From assembly GCF_020526085.1 (NCBI RefSeq), contig NZ_CP084874.1:1302001-1366000 (forward strand): a stretch of DNA of 64,000 bases. Reading direction: 5' to 3'. Below, in pieces: positions 51,722-61,389 of the stretch (its first letter is position 1; the number at the start of each line of letters is the position of its first letter). The position numbers and the translations under genes are program-made. The notes below the pieces were generated by a model. That model did not search any database, had not been told where the DNA came from, and worked only from the letters and a program-made list of their open reading frames with translations. Source of the stretch: Klebsiella africana (GTDB lineage: Bacteria > Pseudomonadota > Gammaproteobacteria > Enterobacterales > Enterobacteriaceae).

Positions 51722-53008
51722 ATGACGCGCCGTGCTATCGGGGTGAGTGAAAGACCGCCGCTTTTACAGACTATCCCGCTTAGTTTGCAGCACCTGTTCG
51801 CCATGTTTGGCGCAACGGTCCTGGTGCCTATTCTGTTCCACATTAACCCGGCCACCGTCCTGCTGTTCAACGGCATCGGTACGCTGTTGTACCTCTTTAT
51901 CTGTAAAGGCAAAATTCCCGCGTATCTCGGATCGAGTTTCGCCTTTATCTCCCCGGTGCTGCTGCTGTTGCCGCTGGGCTACGAAGTGGCGCTGGGCGGT
52001 TTTATTATGTGCGGCGTGCTGTTCTGCATCGTCTCCTTTATTGTCAAAAAAGCCGGTACCGGCTGGCTGGACGTGATGTTCCCGCCGGCGGCGATGGGCG
52101 CCATCGTGGCGGTTATCGGCCTCGAACTGGCGGGTGTGGCGGCTAATATGGCCGGGCTGCTGCCGGCCGACGGCCAGTCACCGGACAGTAAAACCATTAT
52201 TATCTCGATGGTGACCCTGGCGGTGACGGTGTTCGGCTCCGTGCTGTTCCGCGGCTTCCTGGCAATTATCCCGATCCTGATCGGCGTGCTGGTGGGCTAT
52301 GCGCTGTCGTTTGTGATGGGCGTGGTCGATACCACCCCGATCGCCGAGGCGCACTGGTTCGCGCTGCCGACTTTCTACACCCCGCGCTTTGAGTGGTTTG
52401 CTATCTTCACCATTCTGCCTGCCGCGCTGGTGGTAATTGCTGAGCACGTGGGGCACCTGGTGGTGACCGCCAATATCGTTAAGCGCGATCTGATCCGCGA
52501 CCCGGGCCTGCATCGTTCGATGTTTGCCAACGGCCTGTCGACGATCGTTTCCGGCTTCTTCGGTTCGACGCCCAACACCACCTACGGGGAAAATATCGGC
52601 GTGATGGCGATTACCCGGGTCTACAGCTCCTGGGTTATCGGCGGCGCGGCGATCATTGCGATTCTGCTCTCCTGCGTCGGCAAACTGGCGGCGGCTATCC
52701 AGATCATCCCGGTGCCGGTGATGGGCGGCGTGTCTCTGCTGCTGTACGGGGTGATCGGCGCCTCGGGGATCCGCGTACTGATTGAATCGAAAGTGGATTA
52801 CAGTAAAGCGCAGAATCTGATCCTCACCTCCGTGATCCTGATCATCGGTGTTAGCGGCGCTAAAGTGCACATTGGCGCAGCCGAGCTGAAAGGGATGGCG
52901 CTGGCGACCATCGTGGGCATCGCGCTCAGCCTGATTTTCAAGCTTATCAGTGTCCTGCGTCCGGAAGAGGTGGTCCTCGACGCGGCGGATAGCGAAGAGG
53001 TTAAATAA
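51722..53008 (+). CDS. uraA: Uracil permease
   Basis: A 428-residue inner-membrane proton-uracil symporter of the NAT/NCS2 family. About 14 hydrophobic segments are seen. The family motifs EHVGHLVVTANI and, in the tenth helix region, FFGSTPNTTYGENIGVMAITR are present. The ATG follows AGAGGAAA. It is functionally paired with upp for uracil uptake and salvage. Confidence 0.97.
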   Translation: MTRRAIGVSERPPLLQTIPLSLQHLFAMFGATVLVPILFHINPATVLLFNGIGTLLYLFICKGKIPAYLGSSFAFISPVLLLLPLGYEVALGGFIMCGVLFCIVSFIVKKAGTGWLDVMFPPAAMGAIVAVIGLELAGVAANMAGLLPADGQSPDSKTIIISMVTLAVTVFGSVLFRGFLAIIPILIGVLVGYALSFVMGVVDTTPIAEAHWFALPTFYTPRFEWFAIFTILPAALVVIAEHVGHLVVTANIVKRDLIRDPGLHRSMFANGLSTIVSGFFGSTPNTTYGENIGVMAITRVYSSWVIGGAAIIAILLSCVGKLAAAIQIIPVPVMGGVSLLLYGVIGASGIRVLIESKVDYSKAQNLILTSVILIIGVSGAKVHIGAAELKGMALATIVGIALSLIFKLISVLRPEEVVLDAADSEEVK

Positions 53009-53018
53009 CGATCTCCTG

Positions 53019-53045
53019 ACCGGGCGGCGATCCCGCCCGGTTCTC
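53019..53045 (+). terminator. Terminator after uraA
   Basis: ACCGGGCGG (53019-53027) and CCGCCCGGT (53033-53041) form a 9-bp GC-rich stem followed by TCTCT. The T tract is weak. Confidence 0.6.
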
Positions 53046-53106
53046 TCCGGACCTAAATCTGTGGTAAACTCTTCGCGTTTTTCTGTAAGCCTATGTTGAG
53101 GTCCAT

Positions 53107-53808
53107 CTGAACGCACCGGCACAGCTCTCTTTGCCACTGTATCTTCCTGACGACGAAACCTTCGCGAGTTTCTGGCCGGGTGATAATCCTTCCCTACTTG
53201 CTGCCCTCCAGAACGTACTACGCCAGGAACACAGTGGGTACATTTATATCTGGTCACGTGAAGGGGCAGGTCGCAGCCACCTGTTACACGCCGCCTGCGC
53301 GGAACTTTCCCAGCGCGGGGATGCGGTGGGCTACGTGCCGCTGGATAAACGGACGTGGTTTGTGCCGGAGGTGCTGGAGGGGATGGAACAGCTGGCGCTG
53401 GTCTGCATTGATAATATCGAGTGCGTCGCCGGCGATGAGCCATGGGAGATGGCTATCTTTAATCTCTACAACCGGATCCTGGAATCAGGCAAAACCCGGC
53501 TGCTGATCACCGGCGATCGACCGCCGCGACAGTTGAATCTTGGCCTGCCGGATCTCGCCTCACGACTGGACTGGGGGCAAATCTACAAGCTGCAGCCGCT
53601 GTCCGATGAAGACAAACTGCAGGCGCTGCAGCTGCGCGCCAGACTTCGCGGCTTCGAAATGCCGGAAGACGTGTGCCGCTTCTTGCTAAAGCGACTGGAT
53701 CGCGAGATGCGCTCGCTGTTTATGACCCTCGACCAGCTGGATCATGCGTCAATTACCGCTCAGCGCAAGCTGACCATCCCCTTCGTGAAAGAGATCCTTA
53801 AGCTCTAG
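53107..53808 (+). CDS. hda: DnaA regulatory inactivator Hda
   Basis: A 233-residue AAA+ protein that, with the DNA clamp, stimulates ATP hydrolysis by DnaA and so prevents over-initiation of replication. The P-loop is [12 protein letters not shown]. The clamp-binding QLSLPL pentapeptide-type motif lies at the N-terminus, which requires translation from the CTG at 53107 ([14 protein letters not shown]), 6 bases after GAGG. The later TTG at 53131 would remove that motif, so the CTG start is chosen, as known for E. coli. The end overlaps a convergent Rpn gene by four bases. Confidence 0.93.
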   Translation: MNAPAQLSLPLYLPDDETFASFWPGDNPSLLAALQNVLRQEHSGYIYIWSREGAGRSHLLHAACAELSQRGDAVGYVPLDKRTWFVPEVLEGMEQLALVCIDNIECVAGDEPWEMAIFNLYNRILESGKTRLLITGDRPPRQLNLGLPDLASRLDWGQIYKLQPLSDEDKLQALQLRARLRGFEMPEDVCRFLLKRLDREMRSLFMTLDQLDHASITAQRKLTIPFVKEILKL

Positions 53809-54734
53809 TCTGCCTGGGGGGCTAGCTCCTGCTCCGTCAACCCGGTTAACCGGGCGACCAGGTCGTGCGGAAGGCCGCTGTGCAGCATGGCGACAGCGAT
53901 ACGCTGCGCCTCTTCTTTTCGGCCTTCCTGACGACCTTCCTGACGGCCTTGCGCCAGGCCCCGCTCCAGCCCTTGTTGTTCCAGATATTCCGCAATCGTC
54001 ATCAACGTCTCCTTGTGCTGCGGCGTACGTAACGCCAGTTCGCGAATGAACTTGATTGGCTCGCGCGTATTGCCTGCCTGTACCAGATAGTGCATCAGGG
54101 CTTGTACCTGCGATTGCGTCGCCAGTCCAGTCAATAATAATTCGCTGAGTTTGTCGAGGAGCTGCGCCAGATCGCGTTGTCGAATATGTTTTTGCAGTAA
54201 CTCCAGCGTCGCCATGCGCTGGTGGGTGGCAATATCGTCATCCGGAATAACGGTAATGTCCGCCAGCGGAAATGCGTCGTGATAAAGGCGGCTGGCCAGT
54301 TCCGGGGCGGCGAATTCATCGAGCCAGCGAAGAGAGAATGGATAAGGGCTTACCAGGCCATGGTAGAAGAGGACAGGGATCACCAGCGGCAGGCGATCGT
54401 GGCCGGCATCGAGATGGCGCTGCATGGCGGCAATGGCGTAGCGCATCAGACGAAAGGCCATATGCCGGTCGGGCGTGCTCTGGTGTTCGATCAGCGCATA
54501 AATATAGCCATCTCCCGCCGTGGTTTTCAGGGAATACAAAATGTCGGCATAAAAAGGACGCAGATCGTCTTCGACAAAATGCCCGGACTCGAGATGCAGC
54601 GTACGCAGATCGCACACCTCAAGCAGCGTCTTGGGCAGATACAGTTGCAGGAAATCGCGGGCGGTATCGGGATGGGAGAGATAGGTTTTAAATACAGCGT
54701 CATGGGGCGTGGGGGTCGGTTTTTTCATGTTCAT
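53805..54734 (-). CDS. Rpn-family recombination-promoting nuclease (YhgA-like)
   Basis: A 309-residue protein of the Rpn/YhgA family (PF04754-type), nucleases linked to RecA-independent recombination. The N-terminus [21 protein letters not shown] and the catalytic stretch [11 protein letters not shown], then [11 protein letters not shown], with Asp and Glu-x-Gln of a PD-(D/E)xK fold, are characteristic. The C-terminus holds a short repeat [14 protein letters not shown] with variable copy number in the family. It is convergent with hda and overlaps its stop by four bases. Such genes often vary between strains. Confidence 0.88.
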   Translation of the reverse strand: MNMKKPTPTPHDAVFKTYLSHPDTARDFLQLYLPKTLLEVCDLRTLHLESGHFVEDDLRPFYADILYSLKTTAGDGYIYALIEHQSTPDRHMAFRLMRYAIAAMQRHLDAGHDRLPLVIPVLFYHGLVSPYPFSLRWLDEFAAPELASRLYHDAFPLADITVIPDDDIATHQRMATLELLQKHIRQRDLAQLLDKLSELLLTGLATQSQVQALMHYLVQAGNTREPIKFIRELALRTPQHKETLMTIAEYLEQQGLERGLAQGRQEGRQEGRKEEAQRIAVAMLHSGLPHDLVARLTGLTEQELAPQAD

Positions 54735-54854
54735 CCGTCCAGTGGATTGAGCGATGGATAAACAGTAGCACTGCCCGGCAGGCAGGGGGGAACGGCGTAA
54801 AAGATCTGGAATCGGCCACGTAAAAAAGCGCCGCGAAAGCGCGGCGCAGGTGGG

Positions 54855-55214
54855 TTAGCTTACGATCTCAAGGACCTGCTCCGGCGGCCGGCCAATGCGC
54901 GCCTGGCCGCGGCTGACGACGATCGGGCGTTCGATGAGCTTAGGGTTATCGACCATCGCCTGAATCAGCGCCGCGTCGCTGAGCGCCTGGTCGGCCAGAT
55001 TGAGCGATTTGTACAGCTCCTCCTTCTGGCGCATGAGCTCGCGGGGGCTCTCCATACCCAACAGCTGCAGCAGCTGGCGCAGCGTATCGGCATCAGGCGG
55101 TGTGTCGAGATAGAGCACCACCTCGGGATCGATGCCGTGACTCTGCAGCAGGCTCAGCGTTTCGCGACTCTTGGAGCAGCGTGGGTTATGGTAAATTTTT
55201 ACCGCGTCGGTCAT
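54855..55214 (-). CDS. yfgD: YfgD, ArsC-family protein
   Basis: A 119-residue thioredoxin-fold protein of the ArsC/Spx group. NPRCSKSRETL places Cys13 at the usual active position, and the C-terminus RPIVVSRGQARIGRPPEQVLE is conserved. Members include arsenate reductase, but YfgD's own activity is not firmly known; there are no other ars genes nearby. It lies 9 bp after bepA on the same strand and is probably cotranscribed. Confidence 0.92.
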   Translation of the reverse strand: MTDAVKIYHNPRCSKSRETLSLLQSHGIDPEVVLYLDTPPDADTLRQLLQLLGMESPRELMRQKEELYKSLNLADQALSDAALIQAMVDNPKLIERPIVVSRGQARIGRPPEQVLEIVS

Positions 55215-55223
55215 GAGGTCTCC

Positions 55224-56687
55224 TTACATTTTTTGATAGGGACGGAAGCGAGCCTGCAGATCGCGTAGCTGATCGATACGGGCATCGTAACGTGCCTGCT
55301 GCAGGCTACCGAGTTTCACCTGCGAACTGGCGCTGCTGAGCAGGGAAATCGCCTGCCCCAGCTGGCCGACCAGCGCCATGCTTTCTGCCCGCGCCGCCAG
55401 CTCCTGGTCACGATTGCCCAGCGCGCCTTCCGCCTGAGCCAGCAGATCCCAGCCGTTGCCATCCTCTTTATAGGTAAAGGTATACCGATTCAGAATGGTC
55501 GCCGCTTCCCCGGGTTGTCCGCCCTGCAGCAGGGCATTGGCCAGGTTCAGCTGCAGCACCGGATTAGTACGTAGCTCGCGCGCGTTTTTAAGGCGATTGA
55601 TGGCGTCGCTGGTTTTCTTCTGTCCGAGGTCGATATCGGTGGCCAGATCGAGATACCAGGCATTTTGCGGGTCGGCGCTGAGCAGCGGCTGCAGCGTTTT
55701 GCGTGCCTGGTCAAAGTTATTGCTTTCCATCGCCAGCAGGGCGCGGCCATACTGGGCGGCATGCTGCTGACGGATATTGCCCTTATCCCAGGCGCTCAGC
55801 AGATCGGTGCCCAGCTTGTTGTCGCCGTTGGTGTACATCCCGAGGGTGCGCGCCTTCGCCAGATAGAAGTCTGCCGAGGACTGCACCACCACCGGGCGCA
55901 TCTGGTTGGCGCGGTTACGGGCATCGGCCAGCCGGCTTTCCGGCAGGGGGTGGGTGAGCAGCATTTCCGGTGGCCGCGTCGAGTAGCGCGACTCATCAAG
56001 CAGTTTACCCATAAACATCGGCATGGCCTGCGGGTCGAATCCCGAGCGTTGCAGAACCTGAATACCAATCCGGTCGGCTTCTTCTTCATTTTGTCGGGTG
56101 AAGCTGATCATGCCCTGCTGGGTGCCGGCCAGCGTGCCGGTCAGGGCCGCCATCCCGGCCTGCGGGCTGGCCATCGCCAGCAGAATTGAACCCAGCGCGC
56201 CGACCCAGGTCAGCGGCGCATTGCGCTTTTGATCTTCCATTGCGCGAGCGAGATGCCGCTGCGTCACGTGGGAAATTTCGTGCGCCATGACGGAAGCCAG
56301 TTCGCTCTCGTTATCGGAGTAGCGGAATAGGGCTGAGTGGAGGACCACGTTGCCGCCGAAGAAGGCGAAGGCGTTGATCTGGTCGTTATTAATCAAATAG
56401 AAGTGGAACGGGGTGCGTACCGAATTGGCGTGCGCCACCAGACGCATACCCAACCCGTTGATATATTGCACCAGCAGAGGGTCGTTGATCAGCGGCGCGC
56501 TGCCGCGCAGCTGGCGGACGTAGTAGTCTCCCATCTGCATTTCCTGACCAATTGACAGCGTGCTTCCTGCGGAGGTCCCCATGTCCGGCAGGGTATCTGC
56601 GGAGTCAGCAAAAGCAGGGCCTATTGAACCCAGCGTCAGCGACGCGATCACGGTCGCCACCAGCGTTTTCTTCAACTGCCTGAACAT
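55224..56687 (-). CDS. bepA: Beta-barrel assembly-enhancing protease BepA
   Basis: A 487-residue periplasmic M48 metalloprotease and chaperone that helps LptD assembly and degrades misfolded outer-membrane proteins. A signal peptide ([19 protein letters not shown]) leads the mature protein. The zinc motif HEISH lies in [19 protein letters not shown], with a Glu in NEEEADRIG as third ligand. The C-terminal half is made of TPR repeats. It is divergent from perM. Confidence 0.96.
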   Translation of the reverse strand: MFRQLKKTLVATVIASLTLGSIGPAFADSADTLPDMGTSAGSTLSIGQEMQMGDYYVRQLRGSAPLINDPLLVQYINGLGMRLVAHANSVRTPFHFYLINNDQINAFAFFGGNVVLHSALFRYSDNESELASVMAHEISHVTQRHLARAMEDQKRNAPLTWVGALGSILLAMASPQAGMAALTGTLAGTQQGMISFTRQNEEEADRIGIQVLQRSGFDPQAMPMFMGKLLDESRYSTRPPEMLLTHPLPESRLADARNRANQMRPVVVQSSADFYLAKARTLGMYTNGDNKLGTDLLSAWDKGNIRQQHAAQYGRALLAMESNNFDQARKTLQPLLSADPQNAWYLDLATDIDLGQKKTSDAINRLKNARELRTNPVLQLNLANALLQGGQPGEAATILNRYTFTYKEDGNGWDLLAQAEGALGNRDQELAARAESMALVGQLGQAISLLSSASSQVKLGSLQQARYDARIDQLRDLQARFRPYQKM

Positions 56688-56909
56688 AACCTCTGTCCTG
56701 TAATGTAGGTGTGCCAGTTTGACCGATTGTGCGGCGTAATGTTCCCTGGCCGCATCCCAGCGAGTTTAGCTGGCGTTGGGCGCATTGAAAATATGTTCTT
56801 AATGGCGGAGGAAGGTTTGTCTGTGGCGCATCAAAAAGCGAAGTCTTTTTTGTGACATTTCGATACAATTCCCCGGATTGTCGCCGCGTTGCCCTTCAGG
56901 GAAGGTTTT

Positions 56910-57974
56910 ATGCTTGAGATGTTAATGCAGTGGTACCGCCGTCGCTTCAGCGACCCTGAGGCGATAGCGCTGCTGGTTATTTTGCTTGCCGGTTTCGGCA
57001 TCATGTTCTTTTTCAGCGGCCTGCTGGCCCCTCTACTGGTGGCTATCGTTCTGGCCTATCTGCTGGAGTGGCCGACGGTTCGTCTGGAACGAATAGGCCT
57101 GTCGCGCACCTGGGCGACCTCGCTGGTGCTGATCCTCTTTGTGGGCATCCTGCTGTTGCTGGCCTTTGTGGTGCTGCCGGTAGCCTGGCAGCAAGGGATC
57201 TACCTCATCCGCGATATGCCGGGCATGCTCAATAAGCTCTCTGATTTTGCCGCCACGCTGCCGCGGCGCTATCCGGCGTTAATGGATGCCGGCATTATCG
57301 ATGCGATGGCGGAAAATATGCGCACCCGGATGCTGACGGTGGGTGACTCGGTAGTGAAATACTCTCTGGCCTCGCTGGTGGGGCTGCTCACCCTGGCGGT
57401 CTATCTGGTGCTGGTGCCGCTGATGGTTTTCTTCCTGCTGAAGGATAAAGAGCAGATGCTCAACGCGGTCCGTCGCGTGTTGCCGCGCAATCGCGGGCTC
57501 GCCGGGCAGGTATGGAAGGAGATGAACCAGCAGATCACCAATTACATTCGCGGTAAGGTGCTGGAGATGATTGTCGTCAGCGTCGCCACCTGGATAGGCT
57601 TTATTCTGTTTGGCCTCAACTACTCGCTGCTGTTGGCGGTGCTGGTGGGCTTCTCAGTGCTGATCCCCTATATCGGCGCGTTTGTGGTGACCATTCCGGT
57701 GGTGGGGGTGGCACTGTTTCAGTTTGGTGCTGGCACCGAGTTCTGGAGCCTGTTCGCGGTCTATCTGATTATCCAGGGGCTGGATGGTAACCTGCTGGTC
57801 CCGGTACTGTTTTCGGAAGCGGTGAATCTGCACCCGCTGGTGATTATCCTGTCGGTGGTGATCTTTGGCGGGCTGTGGGGATTCTGGGGCGTCTTCTTTG
57901 CTATTCCGCTGGCCACGTTGATTAAAGCGGTGGTGCATGCCTGGCCGGATGGTCTGGTGGTCGACGACGACTGA
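56910..57974 (+). CDS. perM: AI-2E family transporter PerM (YfgO)
   Basis: A 354-residue inner-membrane protein of the AI-2E/PerM family with about eight spans. The sequence matches E. coli PerM from LEMLMQWYRRRFSDPEAIAL through VFFAIPLATLIKAVVHAWPDG. Its transported substrate is unclear. The upstream frame from 56889 is possible, but ATG 56910 has AGGGAAGG upstream and gives the family start. Confidence 0.95.
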   Translation: MLEMLMQWYRRRFSDPEAIALLVILLAGFGIMFFFSGLLAPLLVAIVLAYLLEWPTVRLERIGLSRTWATSLVLILFVGILLLLAFVVLPVAWQQGIYLIRDMPGMLNKLSDFAATLPRRYPALMDAGIIDAMAENMRTRMLTVGDSVVKYSLASLVGLLTLAVYLVLVPLMVFFLLKDKEQMLNAVRRVLPRNRGLAGQVWKEMNQQITNYIRGKVLEMIVVSVATWIGFILFGLNYSLLLAVLVGFSVLIPYIGAFVVTIPVVGVALFQFGAGTEFWSLFAVYLIIQGLDGNLLVPVLFSEAVNLHPLVIILSVVIFGGLWGFWGVFFAIPLATLIKAVVHAWPDGLVVDDD

Positions 57975-57991
57975 CGTGTTCAGGACCAAAA

Positions 57992-58027
57992 AAGACGCCG
58001 GGCGAGGGCTTCCTCTCCCGGCGTCTT
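57992..58027. terminator. Bidirectional terminator between perM and bcp
   Basis: AAGACGCCGGG (57992-58002) and CCCGGCGTCTT (58017-58027) form an 11-bp stem with an inner GAGG/CCTC pairing. The A-rich left flank supplies a T tract for the minus-strand bcp transcript. Confidence 0.8.
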
Positions 58028-58035
58028 GCGTTGTA

Positions 58036-58506
58036 TCAGGCGTTTTCTTTCAGCCAGTTCAGCACTACGTCGTGGTGATTGCTGGTTTTAAAGTCATCAA
58101 ACACGTGTTCGATTTTGCCATCGGCGTCAACGAGGAAACTAATCCGGTGAATACCGTTGTAGGTTTTCCCCATAAAGGTTTTTTCGCCCCAGACGCCAAA
58201 CTGCTCGCAAACCTGATGATCTTCATCAGACAGCAGCGTGAAATTCAGCAGCTCTTTTTCGGCGAAACGGGAGAGCTTTTCCGGTTTATCAGTGCTGATG
58301 CCCAACACTTCGACACCGGCTTTTTTCAATTCGTCCATATTATCGCGCAAGCCGCACGCCTGGACGGTGCAACCCGGGGTCATCGCTTTCGGGTAAAAAT
58401 AAACCAGGACACGCTGTCCCTGGAAGTCGGTTAAATTTACTTCCTCGCCGTCCTGGTCCGGTAAGCTAAATTTCGGTGCGATATCACCGGCTTTCAGTGG
58501 GGTCAT
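58036..58506 (-). CDS. bcp: Thioredoxin-dependent thiol peroxidase Bcp
   Basis: A 156-residue peroxiredoxin that reduces hydrogen peroxide and organic peroxides. The peroxidatic Cys46 and resolving Cys51 are in MTPGCTVQACGLRDN. The N-terminus (KAGDIAPKFSLPDQDG) is typical. It follows gcvR by three bases on the same strand. Confidence 0.96.
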   Translation of the reverse strand: MTPLKAGDIAPKFSLPDQDGEEVNLTDFQGQRVLVYFYPKAMTPGCTVQACGLRDNMDELKKAGVEVLGISTDKPEKLSRFAEKELLNFTLLSDEDHQVCEQFGVWGEKTFMGKTYNGIHRISFLVDADGKIEHVFDDFKTSNHHDVVLNWLKENA

Positions 58507-58509
58507 GGG

Positions 58510-59076
58510 TTAAACTCCATCCTGTTCATCATGCTGTGAATAATTAACGATGTTAATACTGCCTTGTGCGTTCAGTTCTGTACATAGGGCTTTGAACGCT
58601 TGTTCGATATTTGCTGCATTTTGCGTCGCAGGACTATGGGCGGTTATCTGGATAAAAAGCTGTGCACCATCGCCGTCTCCCGGCTGTGTGCGGGACACCA
58701 GTTCCGCGATATTCATATTCCATGTATCGCACAGGGCAGTGAAGCGCTCGATGATATGCGGTGAGTCCGGCACCTCAACCTGGACCCAAACAGTGTTTGG
58801 CATGGCCTGCGGCGGGCGCGCGGTGGTGCGCTTCATCACGATCAACAGCTCCAGCTCCGCGCCTTTCAGCGGCAGGGTTGATTCGATCAGGTTAATCGCA
58901 TTCCACGACCCGGAAAGCAGCATAATAAACGTAAACTCATCACCGAGCATGGCCAGCCGGCTGTCTTCGATATTACAACCGCAGCTGCTGACGTGGCGAG
59001 TGATCGTGTTCACGATGCCGGGACGGTCAGCCCCCAGGGCGGTAATAACCAGATAGTGTTGTAATGAGGCTGTCAA
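58510..59076 (-). CDS. gcvR: Glycine cleavage system transcriptional repressor GcvR
   Basis: A 188-residue regulator with two ACT domains (HYLVITALGADRPGIVNTIT at the N-terminus and WVQVEVPDSPHIIERFTALC in the second half). It binds GcvA and prevents activation of gcvTHP when glycine is low. The frame is open much further upstream, into dapA. The TTG at 59076 gives the family N-terminus (LTASLQHYLV), with AAGGA about ten bases upstream; an ATG at 59109 is the alternative. It is upstream of bcp and divergent from dapA. Confidence 0.92.
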   Translation of the reverse strand: MTASLQHYLVITALGADRPGIVNTITRHVSSCGCNIEDSRLAMLGDEFTFIMLLSGSWNAINLIESTLPLKGAELELLIVMKRTTARPPQAMPNTVWVQVEVPDSPHIIERFTALCDTWNMNIAELVSRTQPGDGDGAQLFIQITAHSPATQNAANIEQAFKALCTELNAQGSINIVNYSQHDEQDGV

Positions 59077-59229
59077 ACCTGTTCTTCCTTTAAAAAGGTG
59101 AGGTAACATTAGGAAAGCATAAAAAAAACCGCCATACAACATCCCTGATGGCGTCGGGTCTCTTGCTTTTATTACAGCTCCAAACGTAACATTGAGAATC
59201 TTGTCGCACTTCTGCTCTGAGGATGGCCC

Positions 59230-60108
59230 ATGTTCACGGGAAGTATTGTAGCGCTTGTCACGCCGATGGATGAAAACGGTAATGTCTGCCGGACAAGCCT
59301 GAAAAAACTGATTGATTACCATGTCGCCAACGGAACCTCGGCGATCGTTTCGGTAGGGACTACCGGTGAATCCGCAACGCTGAGCCATGAAGAGCATGGC
59401 GACGTGGTGATGATGACTCTGGAACTGGCAGACGGGCGTATCCCGGTTATTGCCGGAACGGGAGCCAATGCAACCGCAGAGGCGATTAGCCTGACCAAAC
59501 GTTTTAACGACAGCGGTGTTGTCGGCTGCCTGACGGTCACTCCTTATTATAACCGCCCGACCCAGGAAGGCCTGTTCCAGCACTTTAAAGCTATCTCCGA
59601 ACATACTGACCTGCCGCAAATTCTGTATAATGTGCCGTCCCGTACCGGTTGCGATATGCTGCCGGAAACCGTTGGCCGTCTGGCGGAAATTAAAAATATT
59701 GTCGGTATTAAGGAAGCAACAGGGAACTTAAGTCGCGTTCACCAGATCAAAGAGCTGGTTTCAGACGACTTTATTCTGCTGAGCGGTGACGATGCGACCG
59801 GTATGGACTTCATGCAGCTCGGCGGCGTAGGCGTGATTTCTGTTACGGCCAACGTGGCGGCGCGCGAAATGGCCGACATGTGCCGTCTGGCGCTGGCGGG
59901 TCAATTTGCCGAAGCTCGTGCGATTAACCAGCGTCTGATGCCACTGCATACAAAATTATTTGTCGAACCCAATCCTATCCCGGTGAAATGGGGATGCAAG
60001 GCGTTGGGTCTTGTGGCGACCGATACGCTGCGCTTGCCGATGACGCCTATCACCGACCATGGTCGTGAAGCTGTCACCGCCGCGCTGAAGCATGCCGGTT
60101 TGCTGTAA
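59230..60108 (+). CDS. dapA: 4-hydroxy-tetrahydrodipicolinate synthase
   Basis: A 292-residue TIM-barrel enzyme that condenses pyruvate with aspartate semialdehyde, the first step to lysine and diaminopimelate. The Schiff-base Lys lies in [10 protein letters not shown], and GTTGESATL and [10 protein letters not shown] carry the catalytic triad and substrate contacts. A possible promoter lies in the gap to gcvR (TTGCTT at 59163, TAACAT at 59187, 18-bp spacer). bamC starts 16 bp downstream and is probably cotranscribed. Confidence 0.97.
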   Translation: MFTGSIVALVTPMDENGNVCRTSLKKLIDYHVANGTSAIVSVGTTGESATLSHEEHGDVVMMTLELADGRIPVIAGTGANATAEAISLTKRFNDSGVVGCLTVTPYYNRPTQEGLFQHFKAISEHTDLPQILYNVPSRTGCDMLPETVGRLAEIKNIVGIKEATGNLSRVHQIKELVSDDFILLSGDDATGMDFMQLGGVGVISVTANVAAREMADMCRLALAGQFAEARAINQRLMPLHTKLFVEPNPIPVKWGCKALGLVATDTLRLPMTPITDHGREAVTAALKHAGLL

Positions 60109-60124
60109 AGTTTAGGGAGATTTG

Positions 60125-61159
60125 ATGGCTTACTCAGTACAGAAGTCGCGCCTGGCGAAGGTTGCGGGTGTTTCGCTGGTTCTACTCCTCGCGGCCTGTA
60201 GTTCCGACTCGCGCTATAAGCGTCAGGTGAGCGGTGATGAGGCCTATTTACAGGCAGCACCGTTGAGCGAACTTCATGCGCCGGCGGGGATGATCCTGCC
60301 GATTCAGGTGGGTGATTACAATATTCCGGTGGCCAACAGCACCGGCGCGGTCGGCAAGGCGTTGGACATTCGTCCGCCGGCGCAGCCGCTAGCGTTGGTT
60401 AGCGGCGCCCGCACTCAGTTCAACGGCGATACCGCGACGCTGATGGTCGAGAACGGTCGCAGCGGTTCGCTGTGGGCGCAGGTGACCAGCATTCTTCAGT
60501 CGAAGAACTACGTTATCGCCAAGCGCGATGATGCGAGCCAGACGCTGAACACTGACTGGGTTGAGTGGAACCGCCTCGATGAGGATCAGCAGTATCGCGG
60601 TCGTTATCAAATCTCCGTCAAACCACAGGGGTATCAGCAAGCAGTAGTTGTCAAGCTGGTGAATCTGGAGCAGGCGGGTAAACCGGTTGCCGATCCAGCG
60701 TCACTGCAGCGCTACAGTACCGCCATGCTGAACGTCATTTCGGAAGGTCTTGATGCGAGCGCTACAAACGCTCAAAACGCGGCCCAGCGTAGCGCGGGCG
60801 CTACCTTTGACGTGCAGAGCGCCGCCGACGATACCGGTCTGCCGATGCTCGTTGTTCGCGCGCCATTTAACCTGGTGTGGCAGCGTCTGCCGGGCGCCCT
60901 CGAGAAAGTCGGGATGAAAGTGACCGACAGCACGCGCTCTCAGGGCAGTATGGCGCTGACCTACAAGCCGCTGTCTGACAGCAGCTGGCAGGAGCTGGGC
61001 GCCCGCGACCCGCAGCTGGTTTCCGGTGACTACAAACTTCAGGTTGGCGACCTTGATAACCGCAGTAGCCTGCAGTTCATCGACCCGAAAGGCCATACCC
61101 TGACGCAGTCGCAAAACGACGCCCTGGTAGCGGTATTCCAGGCCGCATTTAACAAGTAA
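60125..61159 (+). CDS. bamC: Outer membrane assembly factor BamC
   Basis: A 344-residue lipoprotein of the BAM complex. The signal ends at LLAAC (Cys25). A long unfolded N-terminal stretch ([20 protein letters not shown] onward) binds BamD, and two helix-grip domains follow ([20 protein letters not shown] in the second). The ATG at 60125 is 16 bp after dapA with AGGGAG upstream; a TTG three bases earlier is not needed. Confidence 0.96.
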   Translation: MAYSVQKSRLAKVAGVSLVLLLAACSSDSRYKRQVSGDEAYLQAAPLSELHAPAGMILPIQVGDYNIPVANSTGAVGKALDIRPPAQPLALVSGARTQFNGDTATLMVENGRSGSLWAQVTSILQSKNYVIAKRDDASQTLNTDWVEWNRLDEDQQYRGRYQISVKPQGYQQAVVVKLVNLEQAGKPVADPASLQRYSTAMLNVISEGLDASATNAQNAAQRSAGATFDVQSAADDTGLPMLVVRAPFNLVWQRLPGALEKVGMKVTDSTRSQGSMALTYKPLSDSSWQELGARDPQLVSGDYKLQVGDLDNRSSLQFIDPKGHTLTQSQNDALVAVFQAAFNK

Positions 61160-61161
61160 TC

Positions 61162-61190
61162 AAAAGGGCTGGAGCAATCTGGCCCTTTTT
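61162..61190 (+). terminator. Terminator after dapA-bamC
   Basis: AAAAGGGC (61162-61169) and GCCCTTTT (61182-61189) form an 8-bp stem ending in T5, directly upstream of the purC -10. Confidence 0.75.
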
Positions 61191-61194
61191 AATG

Positions 61195-61217
61195 TATAGT
61201 GACGCAAACGTGTGCGT
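61195..61217 (+). promoter_or_regulatory. purC -10 and PurR operator
   Basis: TATAGT (61195-61200) is followed by ACGCAAACGTGTGCGT (61202-61217), 15 of 16 matches to the PurR consensus. The operator covers the expected transcription start, so purine-bound PurR should block purC. No good -35 was found. Confidence 0.8.
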
Positions 61218-61343
61218 ATACAGATTATCCTTCAAATCGCCTCTTTGTTGGCTGCCTTCGTTCACCCCAGTCCCTTACTTTTGTAAGCTCCCGGGGATAC
61301 GCTTAGTTGCCGCCTCGATGCACTTTGAATGCTTTTGTGTATA
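61217..61343. repeat. ERIC: ERIC element in the purC leader
   Basis: Exactly 127 bp, the standard ERIC length, with ends TATACA and TGTGTATA and inner TTCAAA/TTTGAA as inverted repeats. The core TTCACCCCAGTCCCTTACTT and GTAAGCTCCCGGGGATACGC matches the ERIC consensus closely. It begins at the last base of the PurR operator and ends 46 bp before purC, so it should be transcribed as part of the purC leader. Confidence 0.9.
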
Positions 61344-61389
61344 GGCCGCGACGTATTTTTTTGGCTTAATATCACTGGAGTGGTGAAAG

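Noticed and set aside
52178..53443. 421-codon minus-strand open frame across uraA and hda
   Set aside because: Arg/His/Asp-rich translation opposite two certain genes; no motif.
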